A DNA stretch of 19,094 nt. Origin: Bipolaris cookei (lineage: Eukaryota; Ascomycota; Dothideomycetes; Pleosporales; Pleosporaceae). How positions within the stretch are numbered: position 1 is the stretch's first letter; each line of letters opens with the position of its first letter. Under the pieces are notes generated by a model. The model was not told where the DNA came from and ran no database searches. It was given only the letters and a program-made list of their open reading frames with translations. Positions 8,434 to 17,390 of this stretch are shown here, piece after piece. Position numbers and translations under genes: made by a program. The DNA lies in NCBI GenBank assembly GCA_002286855.1, contig NRSV01000168.1, positions 1 through 19,094 on the forward strand, written 5' to 3'.

Positions 8434-10020
8434 TTACTCTACACTAGCTATAGATGCGTTATACAACTCACTTGTATCTGATAGAGAATCTTCTTCTACA
8501 TCTTTTTGGCACGTACGGGCGTTATGGCCCACTCTCCCACAGGTTCCACAGTGCCGTTGACCTGGTAGAGCCTTTTCTTGACTACCCCCACCACGCGCCT
8601 TCTTTGATGCCGTACGACCAGTAGCAGCATTTTCAGCTGCCTGCGATGCTCCTGCACCAAAGTCTAGTGTCCCGCCTGTCTGAATTCGCTTTCTTTTACG
8701 CCCTCGGCGCTTTGTTACCTCAGCTAATTGCTCTTCAAGCTCTCGTATGCGGGCCTTCATAAGCACATTCTCATGTAGCATCTCCTCAGCTCCTTCAATA
8801 AGCTTTGAGAAGCCTTCTTGTGCAGCAGTTGGTGATCGTACAAAAGAATCTCTTACAAGCTTCGACTGTGATCCAAATTCGTACGAATTGCTAGGGGTTT
8901 TAGACTCCCAGGGTGTTTCTAGCTGAGCTTCTTGTGGTGGGGTACAAAGGCGTACGTCAAGACGATCAATGACTCTCTGCGCGTTAATAGGAACTAGCCC
9001 TGCTGCCTTAAAGGCTTTTTTGCAGTTATCGAACGTAAATACGTCGCGAAACGCGTCTCGAAAGGCTGGCAGGAAGCGTTCTTTATCAATATGCCAGACG
9101 TGGTGGCGTGCCAAGTCTCGTACGCGTTGGGAGTACTTCTGCTTAAGAGGCGAAAAGCAGACAACGTCAAGCGGCTGAAGTATATGCGATGAATGAGCAG
9201 GCATACAAAGAGTAAGAATCTTCTGTTCAAGACAGTAGTCCTTAAATTCTTGGTTTAGGTGGCTCTCATGGCCGTCAAGAATAAGTAGCCTGTACGACCC
9301 CACCTGACGCGTCTTTGTATGCTCGTCAAAGTGCTTTAACCACTCAAGACCAAGCGCGTTATTTGTCCAGCCGTTCTGTGATACTGAGAGCTTCCAATCG
9401 TACGGTATATCTACTTCTTCGTACCAAGCAGAGATATGGACGCGTCCCTTGTAGATAATGAATGGCGGAGTAGCATACCCCGCAGCGCAGATGCTCTGAA
9501 TAACTGTAACCCACTCACGATTGCCTGGNTCGTCAGAATGTACTCCATACTTCTCAATTGTCTCTCGTACAAGCTCAAACCACGCGTTAATAACCTCTGG
9601 ATCTTCCTGCTGTATTCTCTGGCGGTCCTTTGCTCGATTGAAAGCTGTTTTAAGCTCGTCGGAACGCGATACAAATCGCTCTGCCCAGTTCTTGCCTAAA
9701 GGTTGGCCATCTCGTATGCGCAGTAGTTTCTCTGCCATATCCGCTACCTCACACAGTCGGGGAGCAAATCCTCGTGAGTCTAGATCAAGAATATATCGTA
9801 CAATTGTTTGCTCTTCAATTATAGTTAGTTTGCGGCAGTTTGGAGATATCTGGGGTCGAAAAGTGATTTTGTTAAGCCGATCAGAAAGCCGCTGAAAAGG
9901 AACGTTGTAGACAACAGCAGCGCGTCGAATGCTCTTAAACTGGCCCGTACGATAGGCCTGAATAGCAAGAGTAATTCTGCCTTCTCTCTGAGTTAATGTA
10001 TCTTTACGTAGTTGGGACAT
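8434..10020 (-). CDS. DDE-superfamily transposase (Fot1/pogo type), internally deleted, 528 aa
   Basis: The start is the ATG at 10020-10018, giving MSQLRKD. The protein would cut and rejoin the element ends. An N-terminal psq-like helix-turn-helix is seen around residues 20-60 (FKSIRRAAVVYNVPFQRL), followed by a CENP-B-type DNA-binding segment (LTIIEEQTIVRYILDL ... GKNWAERFV). The catalytic core shows the second acid in LLILDGHESH and the third in HILQPLDVVCFSPLK. The first acid, normally in a DETGF-like motif just before PGNREW, is absent: the sequence jumps from YGVHSD to PGNREW at the ambiguous base 9529, in frame. About 35-40 residues are missing by comparison with the family. A CCHC zinc knuckle (CGTC-x4-H-x4-C, about residues 491-504) lies near the C-terminus, after a coiled-coil-like stretch and a basic KRRGRKRKR run. 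Confidence 0.93.
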   Translation of the reverse strand: MSQLRKDTLTQREGRITLAIQAYRTGQFKSIRRAAVVYNVPFQRLSDRLNKITFRPQISPNCRKLTIIEEQTIVRYILDLDSRGFAPRLCEVADMAEKLLRIRDGQPLGKNWAERFVSRSDELKTAFNRAKDRQRIQQEDPEVINAWFELVRETIEKYGVHSDXPGNREWVTVIQSICAAGYATPPFIIYKGRVHISAWYEEVDIPYDWKLSVSQNGWTNNALGLEWLKHFDEHTKTRQVGSYRLLILDGHESHLNQEFKDYCLEQKILTLCMPAHSSHILQPLDVVCFSPLKQKYSQRVRDLARHHVWHIDKERFLPAFRDAFRDVFTFDNCKKAFKAAGLVPINAQRVIDRLDVRLCTPPQEAQLETPWESKTPSNSYEFGSQSKLVRDSFVRSPTAAQEGFSKLIEGAEEMLHENVLMKARIRELEEQLAEVTKRRGRKRKRIQTGGTLDFGAGASQAAENAATGRTASKKARGGGSQEKALPGQRHCGTCGRVGHNARTCQKDVEEDSLSDTSELYNASIASVE

Positions 10021-10037
10021 GTTACTTTGCAAGTGAT

Positions 10038-10100
10038 GTTCGCGATGCCAAGAAAAAGTGTCCGGCTCGGTGGTGTGTCCGGCTCGGTGGTGCTTTACGT
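10038..10100 (-). repeat. Right terminal inverted repeat
   Basis: Inverted partner of 8351-8413, also with two tandem copies of the 17-bp motif (read on the minus strand), ending in CTTTACGT next to the TA duplication. Confidence 0.95.
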
Positions 10101-10102
10101 TA

Positions 10103-10440
10103 TAAGAAATGTTTTTAATAAGTACATAGATTTAAAACTAGACTATATAGAATTTAGAATTCAAATTTTTAGCTTATAATCTATTAAATTTAGCTAATAC
10201 TTTAAAGAATTTCTAAAAAGAGATTTAATTGAATAACTTCTTTTCTACTTAATAGAAAACTTTTAAACTTTGATATATTATTATCTATAGTATACTCTAA
10301 ATTATTAATAGAATTTAGAAAAAAAGATACTCTAATTAAAGAGATAATTTAACTTAAAGTTGGCGTTTTTTTTAAAGCTCTACTTTAGAGCTACTTTATG
10401 CCTTAACCACACACACACCAACTTTTAAGCTGAATTTTTT
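10103..10440. other. AT-rich non-coding stretch
   Basis: No gene. The sequence is strongly AT-rich, much more so than the flanking genes, with many stops in all frames. An inverted repeat GCTCTA/TAGAGC lies near 10376-10391. The composition fits C-to-T decay of repeats such as RIP, but without a second copy this is inference. Confidence 0.6.
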
Positions 10441-10477
10441 CATCGAAACTCGTCAATTTTCTATCGGATATAGGGGT

Positions 10478-10574
10478 AACACGTCGTGGGAAATCGATTA
10501 ACGCCACCTCTAACGTGTGCAGCCCTCTCGTTGAGGTGCTAGAGGGGGTATTGTCGATTTTCCCGCGACGTGTT
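10478..10574. other. 97-nt structured hairpin, possible pseudoknot
   Basis: Arm 10478-10497 (ACACGTCGTGGGAAATCGA with one further A) pairs with 10554-10574, with one G-U-type change and one bulge. Inside, CACCTC (10505-10510) pairs with GAGGTG (10533-10538), and CCCTCT (10523-10528) pairs with AGAGGG (10541-10546). These two inner stems interlock, as in an H-type pseudoknot. No RNA family is recognised and transcription is unknown. Confidence 0.5.
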
Positions 10575-10688
10575 CAAAATGCGAAAATCTTCGAGAACGC
10601 ACGGATCGCCCTGATGACTAATAGAAAGACTACCATACGAAAACAAAAACAATCGAAAAACACCAATAAAAATAAACCCCATTTAAAC

Positions 10689-11128
10689 GCCAGGCTAGTC
10701 TTTGCTCGCCAGGCACTCTATCCAAACGCCAAGACAGCTCTCGCTCGCTGCGGCACCATACCAAAACGCTAGAACAGTAGTTGTGAACTGTACTAGCAAA
10801 TATCCAAACGCTAAGGTAGCCCTTGCCTGCTACAACAGCACCCCATCCAAACGCCAAGACAGCCCTCGCTCGCTGCGGCACCATATCTAAACGCCAGAAC
10901 AGCCTTTGCGCGCTGTGGCACCATGCGAAACCGCTAGAACAGTAGTTGTATCCTGTACTAGCACAAATATCCAAACGCTAAGGTAGCCCTTGCCTGCTAT
11001 AATAGCACCCCATCGAAACGCCAAAGCCCTCGCCCGCTAGGCACCATACCAAACGCTAGAATAGTTCTTTCCTACTATTCTAGCACAAACATCCAAACGC
11101 TAAGGTAGCCTCCGCCCGCTATAATAGC
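10689..11128. repeat. Array of eleven ~41-bp hairpin repeats
   Basis: Hairpins start at 10689, 10728, 10768, 10810, 10853, 10893, 10933, 10977, 11020, 11055 and 11099. Most units begin with a CAAACGC-like sequence and many end in GCACC. There are three kinds. Type I has outer GCC/GGC and usually inner CAGC/GCTG. Type II has GCTAG/CTAGC plus ACAGT/ACTGT, or a perfect 10-bp stem GCTAGAATAG/CTATTCTAGC at 11055-11084. Type III has GCTA/TAGC plus TAGC/GCTA. The order is I-I-II-III, I-I-II-III, I-II-III, so ~165-bp blocks were duplicated and one unit was lost. Stem bases change in pairs between types. No protein frame runs through. Confidence 0.85.
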
Positions 11129-11137
11129 ACCCCAGCA

Positions 11138-11235
11138 GAACGAGAGAGTTACTCATTAAAACTTGAGAGGAAGACTCACTAAAAGTGAACGAGAGAGCTA
11201 CTCATTAAAACTAGAGAGAGTTACTCTATAAAACT
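11138..11235. repeat. Short tandem repeat next to the hairpin array
   Basis: Roughly four copies of a ~24-bp unit, GAGAGTTACTCATTAAAACT and variants. The best matching pair starts at 11138 and 11187, 49 bp apart. Confidence 0.65.
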
Positions 11236-11660
11236 AAACAAGCTGAAAATTTTTCCTTTCCCCTAAGAGAGCTCGCTGGAAGGCAGCCTAGCTGCCCTAC
11301 ATCTCTCCCTGTTACCAAACTGCTCTTTAGCACCAGGCGTCTAGAAAGCTAGTACTAGCTTAACTAGACAAAGGCCGAAGCACCATAGTCACGCAATACA
11401 GCACAACGTACCAAATTGTAACTAGTTAGATAGAACGGCCTTTGGCCAAAGTCCTACATAGCCAACGGCTGATACAGGACTATAATGGAATAATAATAAT
11501 AATAATAATATGCCTTAACCATGCTTACTGAGCAGAAACTTAGCCTATCTAGGTAAAACTAACGCTTCTTAGCTTTAAAATGAGCTAACCCGATTAGGAA
11601 TAGCTCTAATATTCAGCTAGTTATACTAGTTTAAAAACGAGAACTTTTAAGAGCAGTTTT
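11236..11660. other. Palindrome-rich non-coding stretch with AAT microsatellite
   Basis: No gene. Perfect palindromes or hairpins are GGCAGC-CTA-GCTGCC (11282-11296), AAGCTAGTACTAGCTT (11346-11361), TAACTAGTTA (11419-11428), CTTTGGCCAAAG (11440-11451), and a two-part hairpin 11450-11481 (AGTCCT/AGGACT, AGCC/GGCT). An AAT microsatellite lies at 11489-11511. TATGCCTTAACCA occurs both at about 10397 and about 11510, at either side of the hairpin block. Confidence 0.6.
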
Positions 11661-12317
11661 TTTTTATGTCACCCCTCTGTATCATCTGTAAGCCCAGTGA
11701 GCCAGGAGTGATATACCGTCTTCATTTCTACGTACCCTCATATTTTCCACATTACCACCATTTTCCTTTATCTTGTCCACCGATTTTCGTGAACACATGT
11801 CTGTACACGGGATGATTCGAACTGGGCTTTCATTTTGTTGCGTCGAGGACATCTTTTGGCATCTCCTTTTCTCTTCGCTGTATTCAAACACCGTATCCTT
11901 GTAGGTAGCATAGTAAACAATCTCTACTTAAGTGATCGAGCAAGAAGCGCGAGGCAGACTGAGGGCAAATTGCAAAGAAAGTAGCTTGCCGGCCGCAGCC
12001 AGCTGCATTGACGAGCAGACCGTCGGGTCAGCTACATACACAATTTATTTACACCCGGCGGCAGAGCCAAAAGGGCTACTAACACTAGTCTAACTTTACA
12101 ATTCCTATGCTTCGTCTCGGTCTCCTTAGCTCATCTATCTTCCTTGGCTCGCTTCTTCATGTTGCTTACCATCTAAGTCAAAGCCCTTACATAATTTTTT
12201 AGCACGCTTCTGCTCTATCCACTATTATTCCTCATGAGGTGCTCGTAGGTTAGTATTGCTAGTAGCAGACTGGCTCAGAGTCGGCTTCTCCAAGAGATTC
12301 TCCAAGTGTTCAACGTC
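11661..12317. other. No confident gene
   Basis: A 69-codon minus-strand frame (11682-11891) has an ATG but no recognised motif and is probably chance. The minus strand at about 12100-12290 reads like a decayed coding sequence with several stops (short runs such as NTNLRAPHEE and EQKRAKKLC), which could be a transposon remnant. I cannot name it. Confidence 0.35.
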
Positions 12318-12899
12318 CTATCTTCGGCGGCTGAAGCGCTGTCTGCTGTTGATGGTAACAATCTCAACACCGTTACGTAGCACTCGTACAACCACATCTT
12401 TCGTATAGCACAATTCAAATCCTACCCCTCGTTGGATCCTTTCGTTCTGACTTTTCCACTCGACTACTGCGCCTTGCAGACTCAGAAGCATCTCGTCACC
12501 GATGGTGATATCAGTCATGGCTAGGGACAGGGCGCTGGCATTGGTAAAGCGCACCTTTACCTGTCCATTTGCACGGCGTAGTCTCAGACTGGGCTCTGCA
12601 AGAATAACAGCCATCTCATTGCGTGAAGTGGAGTATGGCCATTTTATCATGATAATTGCTCTGATTTGTCCGGATTGAATGTCCGGAGAGAGTTCCGCGA
12701 TCGGTATCAGATCCATCTGTCGACGGCCATCCAGATACATAACAACGACAAGGGAGATATGGTAGTTAAAGTCTCAGCAAGAAAATACGCCTCTTTTATA
12801 TGGGCTATACCGCAAATGTCGGTCATAATGCTTACGATGATGGCGACTGACATAGTCAAACTTGGAGACGATAGCAGCAGTGGGTGGAGCTGATGACAT
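12318..12899 (-). CDS. Short Pot1/Cdc13-like OB-fold protein, two exons
   Basis: The model joins 12899-12789 and 12716-12318. The 72-nt intron runs GTATTT to CGACAG; phase is kept and gives 169 residues. Exon 2 holds one domain: PIAELSPDIQSGQIRAIIM, then KWPYSTSRNEMAVILAEPSLRLR, GQVKVRF, ITIGDEMLLSLQGAVVEW, ending in CYTKDVVVRVLRNGVEI. This layout matches the telomeric single-strand-binding Pot1/Cdc13 OB domain as found in filamentous fungi (from memory of the family). Family members usually carry a long region after the OB fold; here a stop follows within 13 residues, so the gene looks 3'-truncated, with decayed sequence after it. Exon 1 (MSSAPPTAAIVSKFDY...) is less certain; an alternative is the open ATG at 12740. 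Confidence 0.6.
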
Positions 12900-13003
12900 G
12901 TTGGATGCGTTGGTCTCTCTAGGCAACATCTAGTAAGATGATTAGGCCAGTTATCTGTAGATATGCTGTTACGTTGATGGGTAAGACCATTAGAATAACA
13001 AGT

Positions 13004-14515
13004 CTACAGCACATACAGCCATCGGTCTGCGCCCAGGAAGTCAACCTCGTCAACTTGTTCGAAAGAAGTCGCTTCATTTGCGTCGTACAGACCAGTGTTA
13101 CCATAAGGCCCTTTGCTGCTGGAGATCGCAGCAGGCGACCAGCTGCCTCTAGAAAGCCGTCGCAGTGTCGAAAAATCACCGTGCACTTTTTGAAGCCCAG
13201 GTTCGAAGATGTAGCCAGCGAAGAAGAATTCTATGTATAGACGGTCTTGCCTTGCATGGCGCGAGCAGTTTTCTATCAAGAGACGGGCTCGGTCAAGGAG
13301 TATTCGGAGAGCCTCTGTGGTTTTCGACATCCAGCGACTGCTTACATGCTCACAGATATGAACTGCGCGCACTTGGAGAGTACCAGAAAACCTGCAAAAT
13401 TCGTTATAGAAAAAGTCTGCGCATATTGTCGGCACCGATACAGACAGAGTCTCCAGTTGAGAGAGTTTTCGAAACATTGCGCAGTAGTCTTCGGCACCAC
13501 CGTTGGGAGAGCCAGGGGGCGAATGACAAAACCCGTCTTGCGATCGAGGACTGTGCTCTATAACCCGAAGCGTTACCGGAGCTGCCTCGGTCATCGCCAC
13601 CACGCTGTCGATGCTCGTCGAAGAATTGCAAGTCAGGTGAAACTCTCTAAGCCTCGTAGCAGTGCGGGCGATCGCAATGATGTCTCTGTCTGTGATAGGC
13701 ATGAAGGTTGTGTTCCCAAAGATTTTCAGGCGGTGCAAGTAGCTAAAGTCCACTGAAGGCAGGGGGTCGAGATCGGTCCAGTTCGTCTTTTCGGCCATCT
13801 GCTGGGTCGTCGGCTCAACGCACTGCAGCTCGAGGGATTCCAGTCGCACTCGGCGACCTGTCAGTAAAATCTGCCATGATTCGGAACTAATGTACCGGAT
13901 GGCTGTCCATGGACATGACAATGAAGTGAGACTGTCGCATTCTTTCAGTGACTCGTAGACAAGTGAAATCGTCTCGCTAGTATAGAAGCCATGAACACAC
14001 ACGCGCCTGATCGCAGATCCAAACCTAGGAAACTCTCTACAAATACTGGCCGTCCTTTGCAGGGTGGCGAAAGGGTTGCGGTAGACAGCAATGCCTGTTG
14101 GACGTTCGATGAGTTCGTAGAGTGGATAAAGGCGCCGATGGGGAGACAGATCAAACCATTGCTACATAGTTAGTATCATCATGCAGAGCGTATTTGGCTC
14201 GCAAAAAAACAAGGGAGGGGACGTGCTTACCTCTGCACCTCCCCAGTTTTTTAGGTAGAGCTCGCGTAGTGCATAGTCCAAGGCCCAGTCATGCCACTTT
14301 CTGCACACTAACCGCAGTACAGAACTCACATCCCATTTCAGCCGATCCAAAGGAAGAAGTCCTCGCACATAGCGCTGGCAATGCGATGGAGACAGTAGCA
14401 TGGATGCACCTGATATCCCATAGGTGAATGTAGGGCCGTCGCGTATATTGGCCTCTGCAACGTCCTCCAAGATCTGGGAAAGAATCTCGAATGGTAATGT
14501 TTGGATGCTCATCAT
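13004..14515 (-). CDS. F-box-type protein, two exons, 480 aa
   Basis: The model joins 14515-14231 and 14161-13004. The 69-nt intron starts GTAAGC and ends with TACTAAC..ATGTAG; phase is kept (481 codons with stop). The N-terminus MMSIQTLPFEILSQILEDVAE is the first helix of an F-box, and VLRLVCRKWHDWALDYALREL is the closing part, with a ~45-residue insert between. F-box proteins link SCF ubiquitin ligases to targets. The rest has leucine-rich, LRR-like strands such as LRVIEH and LETLSVSV, and segments resembling fungal F-box proteins (LVYESLKECDSLTSLSCPW). No frameshift is seen. The initiator could be either of two adjacent ATGs. The substrate is unknown. Confidence 0.75.
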
Positions 14516-15082
14516 CTGCGGCTACTTGGGTTACCGAATGACGGTATCAGGGTTTAGATCATGAGCAAAAGTGGACAGAAGAATAAATGTCTAAAGTTAG
14601 GGGCGACGGGACATGTCTTGCATGTCTTGACCTGTAAGAGAACACTCGGTATTCTATAAGCGTCCCAGCAAGGGCTGCCAATGTTTGCATTGATAGTGGA
14701 TATTTGCAATTACTCTCGCATTCCGGTCAATCATCACCACATCACTCTGTCGAATGAGCTATCAGTACTGACTTGTCCCCTCTATCTCCACAGTCTCTAA
14801 GCACTCAAGGGATAGCATGTGTTGACGAGCACACAAGTAGTAGCCGATTATGGAGCAGTCGGAATAGCAATGGCAGCGTTGTACGGCTGACAACGTAAGC
14901 ATTTGCGGAAACGCTGAGGTAGATTTCAAAGCCAGCCGCGCGTAAGCTGACTGTATGGCACAAGTGATGAGTAGTGCTGCTTTGTATCCTAGATCTAATG
15001 CACATAAAGTGTCTGGTTGCATAGCGAATGGCGGCACTGACAGGAAGTGATATCTATCGAGCTCACTTCTTCTTCACTCAAC
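14516..15082. other. Divergent intergenic region
   Basis: Probably contains the promoters of the F-box gene (leftward) and the LPMO-like gene (rightward). A minus-strand ATG frame at 14762-15037 (91 residues) has several cysteines (RCHCYSDC) and a hydrophobic N-terminal stretch, but ends in an unremarkable tail. It is not supported strongly enough to call. Confidence 0.35.
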
Positions 15083-15982
15083 ATGTACACAGAGACTCTC
15101 GTCCTTCTTCACTGGGCTGCCAGTGTTAGCGGACACATGTAGGTGGTTTGATGTGTTTGCATGCTGTCCACACAAGTTGCAGTATAGAATATGCGATACT
15201 GCTAGACCGTATACTAATGACTGACTAGGTCACTTTGGTATCCTGGGCCGCTCGGGGGCGCTAAAGAGGCCAACGCAATGTCTACATACGTAGACTCTGA
15301 GCTCAACTTCCCTCTGGGATGTTGTGACGAGAACGGCCAAGCTACCTTGCCCAGCCCAGGCATCTGTCGGGGTCACCTTGACATGTTCGACGAGCAGGAG
15401 CCGCAAGTAGTGTGGCAAGCCGGCCAGGATGCCTACTTCCAGCTTTCCGATCATACGTACGCAGCAGGCACGCCAGGCTCCACACACCACGGAGGCAGTT
15501 GCCAGGTTGGCTTCTCTCTAGATCGTGGCCAAACATGGAAAGCGGCGGCTTCCTTCTCTGGCAACTGCCCGCGCCGGGCGGAGGATGAATCACCCGACAG
15601 CCAGACGTTTGACTTCCAAGTCCCCCGTGGCATGCCGAGTGGCAACGCTCTGTTCGCTTGGGTCTGGCTGAACCGTGAGCACGAGTTTTTCGTCAATTGC
15701 GCCAAGGTCAGAATCACAGCCAACGCTTCGCGTCTTCCATCGACCGACATGTCCCTTCCTTCTGGTGGACTCTGGAGGCAAAACAGGCCGAAAGATTTCC
15801 GTTCATGCGAATGGGACACAGCTCCCACGATGAAAACAAGCTACTATACTACTGATGCTGACTGCATGCCGAACGCCAAGCTACAGCATGCGCAAAGTGA
15901 TGACTTTGAGCTTGGTTGGGATGTGGTGTGTGGCGTCGTAGAGGGTGATGGGGCTTTCCCAATCCAGATGATCGCCTGCTGA
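15083..15982 (+). CDS. Secreted LPMO-like (copper-oxygenase type) protein, two exons, 269 aa
   Basis: The model joins 15083-15138 and 15229-15982. The 90-nt intron runs GTAGGT to TGACTAG and the phase fits (270 codons with stop). The first exon encodes a signal peptide (about residues 1-17, core LVLLHWAASVS) ending just before His18. The mature protein would thus begin with histidine, the hallmark of lytic polysaccharide monooxygenases, in which the N-terminal His and a second His form the copper brace. The start HMSLWYPGPLGGAKEAN, the FPLGCC motif, the THHGGSCQVGFS motif (second His at 105 or 106) and the FAWVWLN and FFVNCAKV motifs fit the fungal AA11-like / LPMO-like secreted family. Such proteins act on chitin or other cell-wall glycans outside the cell, or have copper-binding roles; the substrate here is unknown. 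Many cysteines suggest disulfides. No linker or binding module follows. Confidence 0.8.
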
Positions 15983-17340
15983 CGGGGTTCGTGTCATCGT
16001 CCACTAGCGCAACGACATTCATGGCGCAGTCTCTACAAGGTACTTTATATAGTGTGGTAGAGTGTAGTAGTGCGACCAAGCCTATACATGATTACAATGG
16101 ATAGTTAGTAGTTCCTAGTAGATATAAGAAACTATAGCTATGTAGGACCGGTTGCAACGGGCTACGCCCCTTGTGGCTAAGACCGCGCTTAGTACTATAA
16201 GTAAAACTCAGTAAAAGTAGTTATATCGCAAGCCAGATGTCTTTACCGGGGAATGGGCAGAACGTGGTACTGCAGCCGTTGATAGGAGGCGGTAAATCGA
16301 CCACCATTGTCCACATTCTGAGTGCATAGCACGGGTGTAGCTGTCAGATTATGCTGCGTTATCAAAGATGGGATTAAACGCTTATTATTGATTGATTGGT
16401 ATATCTAATTATCATCATCTCTTGTCTGTCTGATCTGCCCTAATTCTCTAAGATCGCGGTGGATCGTGCGCGCTGGCTGATCACAGAGTCCAGGTGCTCC
16501 GATCAGCACCCGGATTTTATTAACTAACTAAACAACGTCCAACCCTAAGTCGCGAGACACACCCCGTCACGAGACGGACTGCAGGTACTTTGAGATCAAG
16601 CGAGCCCAATATTCCGAGCGCGCATGACTAATCTATGATCTTCTAGTAATAGTTTCTTAACCAACTTTAGACTGCTTCCGTACTTTAAGATACAAAAATT
16701 ACCAGGTTGTTGACGTTTGTATGTTGTTTACAGCCAAGCCAGTTATTATGCCGAAATCCAGACCCACGCTATATAGCAATGCGCTTAACTGTTCAGACTC
16801 TGTTAGGTTGATAGAATAACCTATCTAGACTTGTTAATGCTACTACGGAGATAGGAAGTCACCACCAGCCTTGTGGCGGTCGTCGCGCGCTCGTTCATGC
16901 GCGATTGCCACCCCGGTCGGTACGTGAGATCGAAGCAGCTCCCTAATGCGGCTAGTGCAGATCCAGTCTCACGCTTATAATACGGGTAACGTGTAATATT
17001 GCAATAATGGTGGCAGCGAAGCTGATGCGGGTGACTTGTACGGAGCGCTTACTGCGACGTGGCTGGGCAGCGTCGGCGCCACAACACTTGGAGGCTTTGA
17101 CACGTCTTGGCGGCTACCCCCAGTACAAGAAGATAGCCTTGCGTGGCGTGAATCAACTTTCGGCGCGGAGGCAGGACTGCGGTGCGAGTGCAGGACCAGC
17201 TCAGCCACTTGTTTGTGCGTATAATGCACTGCATGCGTTTATCCGGTTAGTCCCAGTTCGTCAGGAGCCAGATAGTCGCCACTGTAGGGATATGGCCACG
17301 CATTCCAAGCAGATCTGGAGTCATCAATGTGATTGGACTG
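15983..17340. other. Gene-poor stretch, possible LTR remnant
   Basis: No gene is supported. From TGTAGGACCG at 16141 the sequence looks LTR-like and may extend to about 16560, but no matching end or target duplication was found. A perfect hairpin GGTGCT/AGCACC sits at 16493-16510. A plus-strand frame starting at 17007 is composition-driven and has no motif. Confidence 0.3.
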
Positions 17341-17390
17341 GCGCGCCCCGGCGTGCCCCGTTGTGCCCCGTTGTGCCCCGTTGTGCCCCT
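17341..17390. repeat. 10-bp minisatellite, about five copies
   Basis: The unit GTGCCCCGTT occurs in tandem three times exactly, with a degenerate copy at each end. Its length keeps changing frame, so it argues against coding here. Confidence 0.85.

Larger units (their letters stand above)
8351..10100 (-). mobile_element. Fot1/pogo-type DNA transposon with long TIRs
   Basis: The element is 1,750 bp and bounded by inverted repeats. It is flanked by TA at 8349-8350 and 10101-10102, the target duplication expected for Tc1/mariner/pogo elements. It contains one transposase gene reading leftward. It inserted 72 bp after the stop of the Zn2Cys6 gene, so that gene's 3' UTR may run into it. The TIRs are almost identical, which points to a fairly recent insertion. 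The transposase lacks a catalytic segment, so as written the copy is non-autonomous. Confidence 0.93.

Noticed and set aside
10689..11128. CRISPR array
   Set aside because: The repeat units are contiguous and divergent with no unique spacers, and the setting is eukaryotic.
11810..11830. tRNA T-arm-like GATTCGAAC
   Set aside because: The flanking bases do not form a T stem and no anticodon or acceptor arm is present; a similar string near 19063 fails as well.
14762..15037. Possible small cysteine-rich secreted protein (minus strand)
   Set aside because: The hydrophobic stretch starts late, cysteines are irregular, and it occupies a likely promoter; support is too weak for a CDS.
16141..16560. 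Solo LTR starting TGTAGGACCG
   Set aside because: The start looks right, but I found no CA end with a matching target duplication and no second copy in the window, so it is only mentioned as a possibility.
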